Origin: Peptococcaceae bacterium UBA7185
GTDB taxonomy: Bacteria; Bacillota; Peptococcia; Peptococcales; Peptococcaceae
Direction of reading: 5' to 3'
NCBI GenBank assembly: GCA_002491065.1
Contig: DKVF01000065.1
Span: 1-41,732, forward strand
Length of the DNA: 41,732 nt
Part shown: positions 1-8,534 of the stretch, piece by piece
How positions within the stretch are numbered: the first letter of the stretch is position 1
How the letters are laid out: each line of letters opens with the position of its first letter
Made by a program: the position numbers and the translations under genes
The notes under the pieces: generated by a model
The model's database searches: none
What the model was told of the DNA's origin: nothing
The model's input: only the letters and a program-made list of their open reading frames with translations

Positions 1-23
1 GTGTATTTTTTTTATAACAAATA

Positions 24-32
24 TGCTAAAAT
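24..32 (+). promoter_or_regulatory. Extended -10 promoter element of the polyprenyl synthase/heme operon
   Basis: The bases TGCTAAAAT form an extended -10 element (TG at 24-25, TAAAAT at 27-32). Transcription would start near position 39, giving a leader of about 40 nt before the GTG start at 78. No convincing -35 can be judged because the window begins close upstream. Confidence 0.5.
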
Positions 33-77
33 GAAAAATTATAGAGATTATAGAGAAAAGGGTTATATGAATTTGGG

Positions 78-686
78 GTGATTCGTTTGCAAACTTTAAT
101 TTCAGCCTTGCGGGTGAAGGATACAACGATATTTGAATTATTAGGACAAGAATTTTATTATGGGGATTTTATCTTTTTTCCACAGCTGACAGCATATTTG
201 GGACGAATTGCAAATATAAATACCAGGCTTGTGAAAGAAGTGGGTATTCTTTCTGAGCTGGTATATTTGTATGCAAAAATTCACGGCTCGATTGCCACTG
301 AAGGGACGAAGGGCGAGAAGTTCTGCAAGACGGTGCAGATGCCTGTTTTGCTGGGTGATTTATTCTTAGGAAAGTTTTATAAAACGCTGCACGAATATGC
401 TAGGGAAGATACTTTGACCATCTACCTGGAATTTATGAAGGAACTGAACCGAGAGCGAATCGGACAACTGGAAAAGCCTTCTGGGAAAATTTTTAACTGG
501 ATTGCGCTGCTGACAGAGACTACAGTAAATGTGCTGTGCATGTTGGCGGGAATTACGGCGGAAGAGAAGGACATATTATATAATGCCGCACAGAATTTCA
601 GAGAAGAATACGGCACGGTTTTTCATGAAGAAAGAATTACAGGACTGTCGGCACTGGAACAGCGTTTGCAGGCAGAGCTGTATTAG
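78..686 (+). CDS. HepS-like heptaprenyl diphosphate synthase component 1 family protein (putative)
   Basis: This 202-aa soluble, helical protein lies 11 nt upstream of a catalytic polyprenyl diphosphate synthase. The stretch PVLLGDLFLGKFYKTL near residues 89-104 resembles the 'aGDyysglyY' region of HepS-type non-catalytic subunits, and no DDxxD metal-binding motif is present. It is therefore probably the small regulatory subunit of a two-component prenyl synthase making the menaquinone side chain or a similar lipid. The start is GTG at 78; an in-frame TAG at 51-53 rules out a much longer form. A short reading frame with ATG at 67 (or 31) ends in a TGA at 79-81 that overlaps this GTG, so translation may be coupled. 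The family assignment rests on context plus one motif and is moderate. Confidence 0.55.
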   Translation: MIRLQTLISALRVKDTTIFELLGQEFYYGDFIFFPQLTAYLGRIANINTRLVKEVGILSELVYLYAKIHGSIATEGTKGEKFCKTVQMPVLLGDLFLGKFYKTLHEYAREDTLTIYLEFMKELNRERIGQLEKPSGKIFNWIALLTETTVNVLCMLAGITAEEKDILYNAAQNFREEYGTVFHEERITGLSALEQRLQAELY

Positions 687-697
687 GAGATAAAGAT

Positions 698-1672
698 ATG
701 CTTAATTTTTTTGAAGTACATGAAATGAAAGAGCAATTGGGAGATGTGGAAGCTTATCTGGAGGATACAGTGGGACACCTTCCGTCGCCAACGCGGGAAC
801 GGGCCCTGAACATATTGCGTGCCGGCGGAAAACGGGTGCGTCCAGCTTTTGCCATTATGACGGCCAGTATGTTTGGCAAGGAAAAGGAAATCATACCGTT
901 GGCAGCAGCGTTGGAAATGATTCACATGGCATCTTTGATTCATGACGACGTGGTGGATCAGGCGGATACGCGCAGAGGAAGAGGAACCATTAATGCGCTC
1001 TATGGAGATGGCTATGCTGTTTATGTAGGCGATTATGTGTTAACCCGCGCTATTGAAATCGTCTGTCAACAGCCAAACAGCAACCGTTTATTACAAATTA
1101 TGGCGGATTTGAGTATAGAAATGAGCCTGGGGGAAGTAGAACAGTTGCGTTCTGCCTTTGATATAAAACAGACAGTGGAAGACTACAATTACCGAATTGA
1201 CCGGAAAACAGCCTTGCTGATGGCGACCAGCTGTCAGGCAGCCGCGGTTGCTTCTGGTGCTTCGGAGGATGAGATTGATATCTTTTACAAGATTGGGTAT
1301 AATCTTGGTATGGAATTTCAAATACGTGATGATATTTTAGATATGCGCAGCAATACAAAGAAGCTGGGCAAACCTGCAGGCAGTGATTTGGCCCATGGGA
1401 TTATGACATTACCTACGATATTGGTGTTACAGCAGGATTTTGCGGAAAAAGAAGAACTGCTGCAGTTAATTGAAAATCGTTTTTCCGGCGGACAATCTGA
1501 GGTGGAACGTGCTATTGCTATCATTATTAAGCAGGGTGGCTTGGAGGAGGCGTCTGTCTATGCAGACGGCTATTTGGCCCAGGCAAAGGCGTATATCAGC
1601 CAACTGCCGGAATTCAAGCGAAAAAAAATGTTGTTGAGCGGTGTCGATTATTTTAAAGAAAGGACTTTTTAA
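698..1672 (+). CDS. hepT: Polyprenyl (probably heptaprenyl) diphosphate synthase, catalytic subunit
   Basis: This enzyme condenses isopentenyl diphosphate units onto an allylic diphosphate to build the C30-C50 side chain of a quinone or a related lipid. All family hallmarks are visible: GGKRVRP at residues 43-49, the first aspartate-rich motif DDVVD at 83-87, GDYVLTRA at 111-118 and the second aspartate-rich motif DDILD at 211-215. The 324-aa length is normal for long-chain trans-prenyl synthases. AGGAGA lies about 8 nt before the ATG. The gene follows a HepS-like subunit, suggesting a heterodimer. Product chain length cannot be read from sequence, so the hepT symbol is by context. Confidence 0.85.
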   Translation: MLNFFEVHEMKEQLGDVEAYLEDTVGHLPSPTRERALNILRAGGKRVRPAFAIMTASMFGKEKEIIPLAAALEMIHMASLIHDDVVDQADTRRGRGTINALYGDGYAVYVGDYVLTRAIEIVCQQPNSNRLLQIMADLSIEMSLGEVEQLRSAFDIKQTVEDYNYRIDRKTALLMATSCQAAAVASGASEDEIDIFYKIGYNLGMEFQIRDDILDMRSNTKKLGKPAGSDLAHGIMTLPTILVLQQDFAEKEELLQLIENRFSGGQSEVERAIAIIIKQGGLEEASVYADGYLAQAKAYISQLPEFKRKKMLLSGVDYFKERTF

Positions 1673-1673
1673 T

Positions 1674-2309
1674 ATGAATTGTACCTATCCTGTAGCATTA
1701 AATTTACGTGGAAAATTTTGTACTGTTGTAGGCGGCGGGGAGGTTGCTCTGCGCAAAGTAAAAAGCCTTTTGGCTCAGGGTGCGGAGGTTACCGTGATTA
1801 GTCCTCAATTGCATCAAGAGCTTTCTGCCATGCAAAGTCAATTTGTCTGGATGAAAAGTCCTTATAAAGAAGGACAGCTCACAGGTAGCTTTTTAGTGAT
1901 TGCAGCTACCAATGATCGAGCTGTAAATCATGAGGTTGCTCTCTGGTGCAATGAAAATCAAATATTGGTAAACGTGGTAGATAGCTTGCAGGACAGCAGT
2001 TTTATTGTAAACGCTGCTGTGCGCAGAGGCGATTTGCTTTTAACAGTTTCTACTGGCGGCATCAGTCCAGCGTTGTCTAGGCAGATTCGTTTACAGTTGG
2101 AGGAGCAGTTTGGGCCTGAATATGGTCAGCTTTTGGAAATACTGGCAAAAACACGTCAGGAAGCGATGACAGCGATTTCCGACAGTGCAAAACGGCGAGA
2201 ATTCTTGCAAAACTTAGCGGAATTACCTTTGCTGGAAGTGCTGCAGCAAGAGGGAACAGAAGAAGCAAAAAAAAGGGTGAAATTATGTCTATCATCTTAC
2301 TCGGGCTAA
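1674..2309 (+). CDS. Precorrin-2 dehydrogenase / sirohydrochlorin ferrochelatase (Met8/CysG-N/SirC type)
   Basis: The 211-aa protein carries an N-terminal NAD-binding Rossmann motif (VVGGGEVALRKVKSLL, residues 18-33), NVVD at 100-103 and STGGISPALSRQIR at 126-139, all typical of enzymes that oxidise precorrin-2 to sirohydrochlorin; many also insert Fe2+. D103 is the likely catalytic aspartate. I chose ATG 1674, one base after the preceding stop, because AAGGA lies about 10 nt upstream; a GTG at 1641 inside the upstream gene has no such support. The 3' end overlaps hemA by 25 nt. It uses the product of the CobA domain encoded later in the operon. Whether it is monofunctional or has chelatase activity is not decidable here. 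Confidence 0.85.
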   Translation: MNCTYPVALNLRGKFCTVVGGGEVALRKVKSLLAQGAEVTVISPQLHQELSAMQSQFVWMKSPYKEGQLTGSFLVIAATNDRAVNHEVALWCNENQILVNVVDSLQDSSFIVNAAVRRGDLLLTVSTGGISPALSRQIRLQLEEQFGPEYGQLLEILAKTRQEAMTAISDSAKRREFLQNLAELPLLEVLQQEGTEEAKKRVKLCLSSYSG

Positions 2310-3565
2310 ACTATAAAAGTGCTCCGGTGGAAATCCGAGAAAAGGTATCTATTTCCAAAACAAATATCCAGCGCAATGCTGACATCCTGCAGGAGATTGA
2401 AAATTTAGATGGAATTGTTATTTTGTCTACATGCAATCGCACAGAGTTTTATTTGGACGCAGCGTCGGACCAAAAAGCGCTGGATGCTTTGCTAGCCTTT
2501 ATCAGCGGCTACAGTGGCTGTGCTGTGGATTTACTGATGCAGCATATGTATGTGATGAAAGGCCGTACGGCGGTGGAACATCTGTTTACGGTGGCGGCGG
2601 GCTTGGATTCTATGATTTTGGGTGAAAGTCAGATTCAGGGGCAGGTGCAGGATGCTTACAATTATGCGCTGGAGTACAATCTTTCCGATAATGTACTCAA
2701 TACCCTTTTTATGAGCGCACTGACATTGGGCAAACGGGTGCGTACGGAAACCTATATTGATCGTCAGGCTGTTTCTATCAGCTCTGCGGCAGTGGAGCTG
2801 GCAAAACAGAAGCTGGGGACGCTGGAGGATAAGACGGTACTGATCGTAGGTGCGGGAGATACCAGTGAGTTGGCGGCGCGCCATTTGGTGAGCAACGGAA
2901 TTCGCGGTGTGATTGTCGCCAATCGTACCTTTGACAGAGCACAGCGCCTGGCAGACGAGTTTGGCGGTAAGGCAGTGCGTCTGGACCATTTCGGCGCTTA
3001 TCTGAGTGATGCCGACATCGTGATCAGCTGCACGGCGTCGCCCAAATATATTATTGAGAAAAAGGACATTGCTTTGTTGGTAAGCCAGCGGACAAAACCG
3101 CTGCTTTTTATGGATATTGCGGTGCCGCGGGATATTGAGCCTGCTGTGGCGGAACTGGACAATGTATTTTTATATGATATTGACGATATGCAGAATGTGG
3201 TTGCACAGAACTTAGAAGGACGGCAAAAGGAAGCGGTAAAAGCTCGACAGATTGTGGAGGAAGAAGTGGAAAATTTCTTCTTCTGGTTGGATTCTCTCTT
3301 GGTAGTGCCGACTATCATAAAATTGCGGGAGCAGGCAGAGCAGATCAAGAAAAAAGAAGTGGAAAAGGCGCTGCGTCGGATTGACAATGTCACACCGCGG
3401 GAAAAGAAGATTGTGGAGCAACTGGCGCATTCTATTGTCAGTCAATGGCTGCATAAACCTATGTATAATCTGCGCTATCTAGCCGGAAGTCATGCTGATC
3501 GCATAGATTGTTATATGCAGGCTGTCGACGATTTATTCGGTCTGTCCTCCGGAGATGAAAAATAG
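2285..3565 (+). CDS. hemA: Glutamyl-tRNA reductase
   Basis: This enzyme performs the first committed step of tetrapyrrole synthesis by the C5 pathway, reducing glutamyl-tRNA(Glu) to glutamate-1-semialdehyde with NADPH. The nucleophile C50 sits in LSTCNRTEFY, and GESQIQGQVQDAY follows as in the family. A Rossmann motif (VLIVGAGDTSELAARHL) begins near residue 184, and a helical dimerisation tail ends the 426-aa protein. The start is ATG 2285 with AAAGGGTGA upstream. It overlaps the upstream dehydrogenase gene by 25 nt, suggesting coupled translation. Its product is passed to HemL, encoded at the end of the same operon. Confidence 0.96.
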   Translation: MSIILLGLNYKSAPVEIREKVSISKTNIQRNADILQEIENLDGIVILSTCNRTEFYLDAASDQKALDALLAFISGYSGCAVDLLMQHMYVMKGRTAVEHLFTVAAGLDSMILGESQIQGQVQDAYNYALEYNLSDNVLNTLFMSALTLGKRVRTETYIDRQAVSISSAAVELAKQKLGTLEDKTVLIVGAGDTSELAARHLVSNGIRGVIVANRTFDRAQRLADEFGGKAVRLDHFGAYLSDADIVISCTASPKYIIEKKDIALLVSQRTKPLLFMDIAVPRDIEPAVAELDNVFLYDIDDMQNVVAQNLEGRQKEAVKARQIVEEEVENFFFWLDSLLVVPTIIKLREQAEQIKKKEVEKALRRIDNVTPREKKIVEQLAHSIVSQWLHKPMYNLRYLAGSHADRIDCYMQAVDDLFGLSSGDEK

Positions 3566-3582
3566 AAAGCAGGCGTTTGAAG

Positions 3583-4521
3583 ATGAGCAAAAAAAAGATA
3601 AAAGTCGGTTCTAGGGACAGTGTGTTGGCTATGTGGCAAACACAATTTGTGATTGAACGGCTGTTAGAATTGACGGACCAATATGAATTTGAAATTACCT
3701 CCTTAAAAACAAAAGGCGATAAAATTTTAGATATGGCATTATCAAAAATCGGAGATAAAGGGCTTTTCACCAAAGAATTGGAGGCAGGCCTGTTATGCGG
3801 TCGAATTGATTTTGCAGTGCACAGTATGAAGGACATGCCGACAGAACTGCCGGAAGGACTGCAGATTTCCTCTATGCTGAAACGGCACAATCCTGCTGAT
3901 GTATTGATTTCTGAACGATATGCTTCTTTTGCTGCATTGCCGGAAGGCGCAAAAATAGGTACTAGCAGTTTGCGAAGAAGGGCGCAGCTTTTACATGCCC
4001 GCCCTGAGTTGAATATTCATGATTTGCGGGGAAACCTGCAAACAAGAATGCGTAAAATGAAAGAGCAGAATTTTGATGCCATCGTCTTGGCAGCTGCCGG
4101 AGTGGAACGTCTGGGATGGCAAGATTTGATAACAGAAGAACTGGATTATGAGGTTTGTCTGCCTGCTGTGGGGCAAGGCGTAATTGGTGTGGAAACTCGC
4201 AGTGATGATGAAGAAATTTTGAAGCTGGTGCAGCTTGTAAATGACGAAGCCACGGCGTTCTGCGTGCAGGCAGAACGTGCGCTGCAGCGAACTTTAGAGG
4301 GAGGATGCCAGGTGCCTATCGGCGCTTACGCGTACCTGGAGGATGATTTATTGCATCTGGAAGGATTAGTTGGTTCGTTAGACGGCAAGACGATTATTCG
4401 AGATCGCATCAGCGGCGTGCCGATGCAATGTGAACAGCTGGGGACCCAATTGGCGCAGCAGTTGGTCGAAAAAGGCGCGCAGGCAGTGTTAGATACAATC
4501 AGAACGGAGCTGAATTCATGA
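3583..4521 (+). CDS. hemC: Porphobilinogen deaminase (hydroxymethylbilane synthase)
   Basis: The 312-aa enzyme polymerises four porphobilinogens into hydroxymethylbilane. C242 in LEGGCQVPIGAYA is the dipyrromethane cofactor attachment cysteine, and D84 in HSMKDMPTELP is the conserved catalytic aspartate. The basic GTSSLRRRAQL region lies at 127-136. ATG 3583 is preferred to the in-frame TTG at 3577, which would sit too close to the AAAGCAGG ribosome-binding site. The gene starts 17 nt after hemA and its stop overlaps the start of the next gene as ATGA, so it is part of the operon. Confidence 0.95.
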   Translation: MSKKKIKVGSRDSVLAMWQTQFVIERLLELTDQYEFEITSLKTKGDKILDMALSKIGDKGLFTKELEAGLLCGRIDFAVHSMKDMPTELPEGLQISSMLKRHNPADVLISERYASFAALPEGAKIGTSSLRRRAQLLHARPELNIHDLRGNLQTRMRKMKEQNFDAIVLAAAGVERLGWQDLITEELDYEVCLPAVGQGVIGVETRSDDEEILKLVQLVNDEATAFCVQAERALQRTLEGGCQVPIGAYAYLEDDLLHLEGLVGSLDGKTIIRDRISGVPMQCEQLGTQLAQQLVEKGAQAVLDTIRTELNS

Positions 4522-6035
4522 GTAAAGGAAAAGTATATTTGATTGGTGCCGGACCGGGCGATGTGAAATTGATTACCGTAAAGGGGCTGGAATGTATTCA
4601 GAAGGCCGATGTAATTGTGTATGACCGATTGGCCAATCCCCGTTTGCTGAGTTATCGCAAGCCCGAGGCGAAATTGATTTATGTAGGGAAATCCCCGGAC
4701 CGGCATACCCTGACCCAGGATGAAATCAATCGTGTGCTGGTGGAGGAAGGCTTAAAGGGCAACATCGTAGCGCGTTTGAAAGGCGGAGATCCCTATGTGT
4801 TCGGTCGAGGCGGTGAGGAAGGAGAGGAATTGAGAAAAGCGGGCGTTGCCTTTGAGGAAGTGCCGGGGATTACTTCAGCCATTTCCGTACCGGCCTATGC
4901 AGGAATTCCCATCACCCATCGCGATTTTACTTCTACCTTTACGGTCATTACCGGTCATGAGGAACCGGGCAAGGAAACCAGCAACATAAACTGGCTTCGC
5001 TTGGCGCAGGACCCGGGGACCTTGGTGTTTCTCATGGGTGTGGGGAATTTGCCGCAAATCGTTGAAAAGTTGGTAGCCAATGGGAAGGATGTACAGACGC
5101 CAATTGCGCTGATCCGTTGGGGTACCAGACCGGAGCAGCAGGTTGTGACGGGAAAACTGGCAAATATCGTGGATATCGTGAACAAAGCGGGCTTGAAGTC
5201 GCCTGCTATCATTATTATCGGACAGGTTGTGACTTTGCGGGATACTCTGCGGTGGTTTGAGGATCAACCTCTTTTCGGAAAACGCATACTGGTGACCCGT
5301 TCTCGCGAACAGGCCAGCGTGCTCTCGGAAAAGTTGGAGCAATTAGGCGCAGAGGCATGGGAGTATCCGACTATAAAAATTCAGGAGCCGGAAGATTTAG
5401 GTTCTCTGGATCGGGCGGTTGCCAACGCCGGTGGGTATGATTGGATTATTTTCACCAGCGTGAATGGGGTAAAAGCCTTTTTCAACCGCTTAAAGGCACA
5501 GAGATTGGATATTCGCAGTTTAAACGATGCCAAGATTTGTGCGATTGGTCCCAAAACGGCGGAAGCGCTGGAAGAACGGGGACTTTTGGTGGATGTTATG
5601 CCGGAGGTGTTCCGTGCAGAAGCTGTAGTTGCAGCATTAGAGGGAAGAATTCAAGCAGGTGATAAGGTGTTGCTGCCCCGTGCCGACTTGGCGCGGCAGG
5701 TATTGGTGGACAGTTTGCAGCAGCTGGGCGCTCAGGTAGATGAGATTATAGCTTATCAAACAGTACTGGCGGATAACTCTGATACCGAGCTGCTGTTAGA
5801 AAAACTGCAGGCAGGGGAAATGCATATTATTACCTTTACAAGCTCATCCACAGTGACGAATTTCTTACAGCTCATAGGCGAACATCGCCAACTGCTCGAA
5901 GGCGTGAAAATTGCCTGCATCGGCCCTATCACAGTAGAAACTGCGGAAAAGAACGGGCTGCATGTGGATATTTGCGCGCAACAATATACCATTGACGGCT
6001 TAGTGGATGCGATTGTAGCATATGTGCAGGGCTAA
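4518..6035 (+). CDS. cobA-hemD: Fused uroporphyrinogen-III C-methyltransferase / uroporphyrinogen-III synthase
   Basis: This is a two-domain fusion of 505 aa. Residues 1-245 are a CobA/SUMT methyltransferase (GAGPGD at 10-15, ARLKGGDPYVFGRGGEE at 85-101), which methylates uroporphyrinogen III twice to precorrin-2. From about residue 254 (GKRILVTRSREQA) it is HemD, which cyclises hydroxymethylbilane to uroporphyrinogen III. The fusion is known in anaerobic Bacillota. It channels the product of HemC towards precorrin-2 and therefore siroheme or cobalamin. It overlaps hemC by 4 nt (ATGA). Confidence 0.95.
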   Translation: MSKGKVYLIGAGPGDVKLITVKGLECIQKADVIVYDRLANPRLLSYRKPEAKLIYVGKSPDRHTLTQDEINRVLVEEGLKGNIVARLKGGDPYVFGRGGEEGEELRKAGVAFEEVPGITSAISVPAYAGIPITHRDFTSTFTVITGHEEPGKETSNINWLRLAQDPGTLVFLMGVGNLPQIVEKLVANGKDVQTPIALIRWGTRPEQQVVTGKLANIVDIVNKAGLKSPAIIIIGQVVTLRDTLRWFEDQPLFGKRILVTRSREQASVLSEKLEQLGAEAWEYPTIKIQEPEDLGSLDRAVANAGGYDWIIFTSVNGVKAFFNRLKAQRLDIRSLNDAKICAIGPKTAEALEERGLLVDVMPEVFRAEAVVAALEGRIQAGDKVLLPRADLARQVLVDSLQQLGAQVDEIIAYQTVLADNSDTELLLEKLQAGEMHIITFTSSSTVTNFLQLIGEHRQLLEGVKIACIGPITVETAEKNGLHVDICAQQYTIDGLVDAIVAYVQG

Positions 6036-6119
6036 AAAGCTGTTTAAAAATTTTGGATTCTGTATATATGTTATAGATAATAGAATTAAGTTTATTTGTA
6101 GAAAAGAGGCTATGCAATC

Positions 6120-7100
6120 ATGTTTCCACAGACAAGAATGCGCAGATTTAGAAGAAATGAAAATATCCGCAAGCTAGTACGGGAATCCCGTGTGCATGCG
6201 GAGCAGTTGATTTATCCTATTTTTGTGGTAGAAGGAGAAGATCAAATCAATCCCATAAATTCTATGCCGGGAATTTATCAGTATTCGTTGGATCATCTGC
6301 TGGAAGAAGTAGAGCGGGCGGTTTCCGTAGGAATCAACAGTATTATTTTATTTGGAGTTCCTGCTGAAAAAGATGCAGTAGGTTCAGGAGCCTATGCGGA
6401 ACAAGGAATTGTGCAGGAGGCAATCCGCGAAGTACGGGCTGCTTATCCTGACTTGGTGATTATTGCCGATTGTTGTCTGTGCGAATATACCGACCATGGG
6501 CATTGTGGGATTGTGACGGCAGAGGGAGAAATCTTAAATGATGCGACATTGAATTTGCTGACCAAAACGGCTGTATCTCAGGCCGCTGCCGGAGCAGATA
6601 TCATTGCGCCTTCTGATATGATGGACGGTCGAGTAGGTGCTATTCGTAATGCGTTGGATGAAGCGGGATATACGCAGGTAGCCGTGATGGCTTATTCTGC
6701 CAAATATGCATCAGCCTTTTATGGGCCATTCCGCGACGCCGCCGGTTCTGCACCGCAATTCGGTGACCGTAAAACCTATCAGATGGACCCTGCATGCAGC
6801 GTGCGTCAGGCTATGGCAGAGACGGAACTGGACGTGGAGGAAGGCGCCGATTATATCATTGTGAAACCGGCGTTAGCTTATATGGATATCATGACACGTA
6901 CCAGAGAAGCCTTTTATCAGCCGATTGTGGCCTATAATGTAAGCGGGGAATATGCCATGGTAAAAGCAGCTGCAGCAAATGGCTGGATTGATGAAAAACG
7001 CATTGTTATGGAAATTATGACCGGATTTGTGCGCGCCGGTGCCGATATGATTTTAACCTATCATGCCATTGATGTGGCAAAATGGTTGCAGGAAAATTAA
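6120..7100 (+). CDS. hemB: Delta-aminolevulinic acid dehydratase (porphobilinogen synthase)
   Basis: HemB condenses two 5-aminolevulinate molecules into porphobilinogen. The two active-site lysines are visible in AYSAKYASAFYGPFRDA (K195) and YIIVKPALAY (K249). The cysteine-rich loop DCCLCEYTDHGHCG at 118-130 is that of the zinc-dependent form. The 326-aa length is typical. Start ATG 6120 follows AAAAGAGG by about 10 nt. The 84-nt gap after cobA-hemD shows no terminator, so it is probably in the same transcript. Confidence 0.96.
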   Translation: MFPQTRMRRFRRNENIRKLVRESRVHAEQLIYPIFVVEGEDQINPINSMPGIYQYSLDHLLEEVERAVSVGINSIILFGVPAEKDAVGSGAYAEQGIVQEAIREVRAAYPDLVIIADCCLCEYTDHGHCGIVTAEGEILNDATLNLLTKTAVSQAAAGADIIAPSDMMDGRVGAIRNALDEAGYTQVAVMAYSAKYASAFYGPFRDAAGSAPQFGDRKTYQMDPACSVRQAMAETELDVEEGADYIIVKPALAYMDIMTRTREAFYQPIVAYNVSGEYAMVKAAAANGWIDEKRIVMEIMTGFVRAGADMILTYHAIDVAKWLQEN

Positions 7101-7129
7101 TAAGCAAAACGAGAGGGGCGTTGATCAAA

Positions 7130-8422
7130 ATGGATTTCAATAAATCGCAGCAATTATTCAAAGAAGCTGTGGAACTGATTCCCGGCGGTGTGAACAGTCC
7201 TGTGCGGGCATTCAAAGCAGTGGGAGACTTACCTGTATTTATTGATAAAGGCGAAGGCTCAAAATTGTACGATGTAGATGGCAACGAATATATTGACTAT
7301 ATTTGTTCCTGGGGACCCCTGCTGTTGGGCCATCAGCCGGAAACAATCACGAAGGCGGTGCAGAAAGCCCTGTTAAAAGGCAGTACCTATGGTGCGCCGA
7401 CTGCGCTGGAAGTGGAAATCGCCAAGATGATTGTGGATGCGGTACCGTCAATAGAAATGGTACGTATGGTAAACTCCGGCACAGAAGCTACCATGAGTGC
7501 CATTCGCCTGGCCCGTGGATATACAAAGCGCAATAAGTTGATTAAATTTGAAGGCTGCTATCATGGTCACGCCGATTATCTGCTTATCAAAGCAGGCTCT
7601 GGTGCATTGACCTTTGGTGTGCCGTCCAGTCCTGGCGTGCCCGAATCCATTGCTTCAGAAACCCTGACGGCAAGCTATAATGATTTGGATAGTGTGAAGC
7701 GTCTATTTGTCCAATATCCAGATCAGATTGCTGCAGTGATTGTGGAGCCAATTGCCGGCAATATGGGGTTAGTGCCTCCGGCAGAAGGATTTTTACAGGG
7801 CTTGCGGGAAATCACAAAAGAGTACGGAGCATTGCTCATTTTTGACGAAGTGATCAGTGGATTCCGCGCATCTTACGGTGGCGCGCAGAAAGTGTTTGAT
7901 ATTATGCCGGATTTGACCTGTCTGGGAAAAATTATCGGCGGAGGTCTGCCGGTAGGTGCATATGGTGGTCGCAAGGAGATCATGGAACAGGTAGCTCCAG
8001 TGGGACCAGTATATCAGGCTGGTACCTTATCGGGTAATCCACTTGCCATGGCTGCCGGAATTGCGATGTTAAAAGAATTGGGTAAGCCAGGTGTCTATGA
8101 AACAGTAGAAGCAAAAGCGAAAACTTTGGCTAAGGGCTTACAGGAAGCCGCTGATAAAGCCGGCGTCAAAGTGGCCATCAATCAGAGCGCTTCTCTGCTC
8201 ACAGTGTTCTTTACTGAGGAAGAAGTATGCAGTTACGCTGCTGCAATGGGCTCCGATACGGCTAAATTTAAAGTATTCTTCCAGTCCATGCTGAATCAGG
8301 GAATCTATCTGCCGCCATCTCAGTTTGAATGCTGGTTTGTTTCCTTGGCACACAGCGATGAAGATATTCTGAAAACAATCGCTGCAGCAGAAAATGCTTT
8401 TGCTGCTGTAGCCGCAATGTAA
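7130..8422 (+). CDS. hemL: Glutamate-1-semialdehyde 2,1-aminomutase
   Basis: This PLP enzyme converts glutamate-1-semialdehyde, the HemA product, into 5-aminolevulinate. GGVNSPVRAF at 19-28 is a family signature, EGCYHGHADYLL lies at 141-152, and K267 in DLTCLGKIIGGGLPVGAYGG binds PLP. The start is ATG 7130, 11 nt after GAGAGGGG; an in-frame TTG at 7121 is possible but less likely, and the upstream GTG/ATG positions lie inside hemB. The 430-aa length is normal. It closes the tetrapyrrole operon. Confidence 0.95.
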   Translation: MDFNKSQQLFKEAVELIPGGVNSPVRAFKAVGDLPVFIDKGEGSKLYDVDGNEYIDYICSWGPLLLGHQPETITKAVQKALLKGSTYGAPTALEVEIAKMIVDAVPSIEMVRMVNSGTEATMSAIRLARGYTKRNKLIKFEGCYHGHADYLLIKAGSGALTFGVPSSPGVPESIASETLTASYNDLDSVKRLFVQYPDQIAAVIVEPIAGNMGLVPPAEGFLQGLREITKEYGALLIFDEVISGFRASYGGAQKVFDIMPDLTCLGKIIGGGLPVGAYGGRKEIMEQVAPVGPVYQAGTLSGNPLAMAAGIAMLKELGKPGVYETVEAKAKTLAKGLQEAADKAGVKVAINQSASLLTVFFTEEEVCSYAAAMGSDTAKFKVFFQSMLNQGIYLPPSQFECWFVSLAHSDEDILKTIAAAENAFAAVAAM

Positions 8423-8457
8423 TAAAGTGGAGGATGTCTCAGGCAGCTAAGATTTCC

Positions 8458-8486
8458 TTGAGTCGCCGAGCTCATTCTGCTATCAT
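8458..8486 (+). promoter_or_regulatory. Promoter of miaB
   Basis: A -35 TTGAGT (8458-8463) and an extended -10 TGC-TATCAT (TATCAT at 8481-8486) are separated by exactly 17 nt. The predicted start is near 8493, in the hemL-miaB gap, which also holds a small hairpin (TACAAA/TTTGTA, 8493-8507). Confidence 0.5.
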
Positions 8487-8534
8487 ACTGTGTACAAATC
8501 CTTTGTATATGGTAGAAAAGAGGTGTATAAGACT

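Noticed and set aside
1641..1673. Upstream GTG start for the precorrin-2 dehydrogenase
   Set aside because: It would overlap the prenyl synthase and lacks a ribosome-binding site; ATG 1674 has one.
8434..8534. Small frame starting ATGTCTCAGGCAGC between hemL and miaB
   Set aside because: GGAGG lies directly against the ATG with no spacer, and the frame continues into miaB in another phase; I read it as leader sequence.
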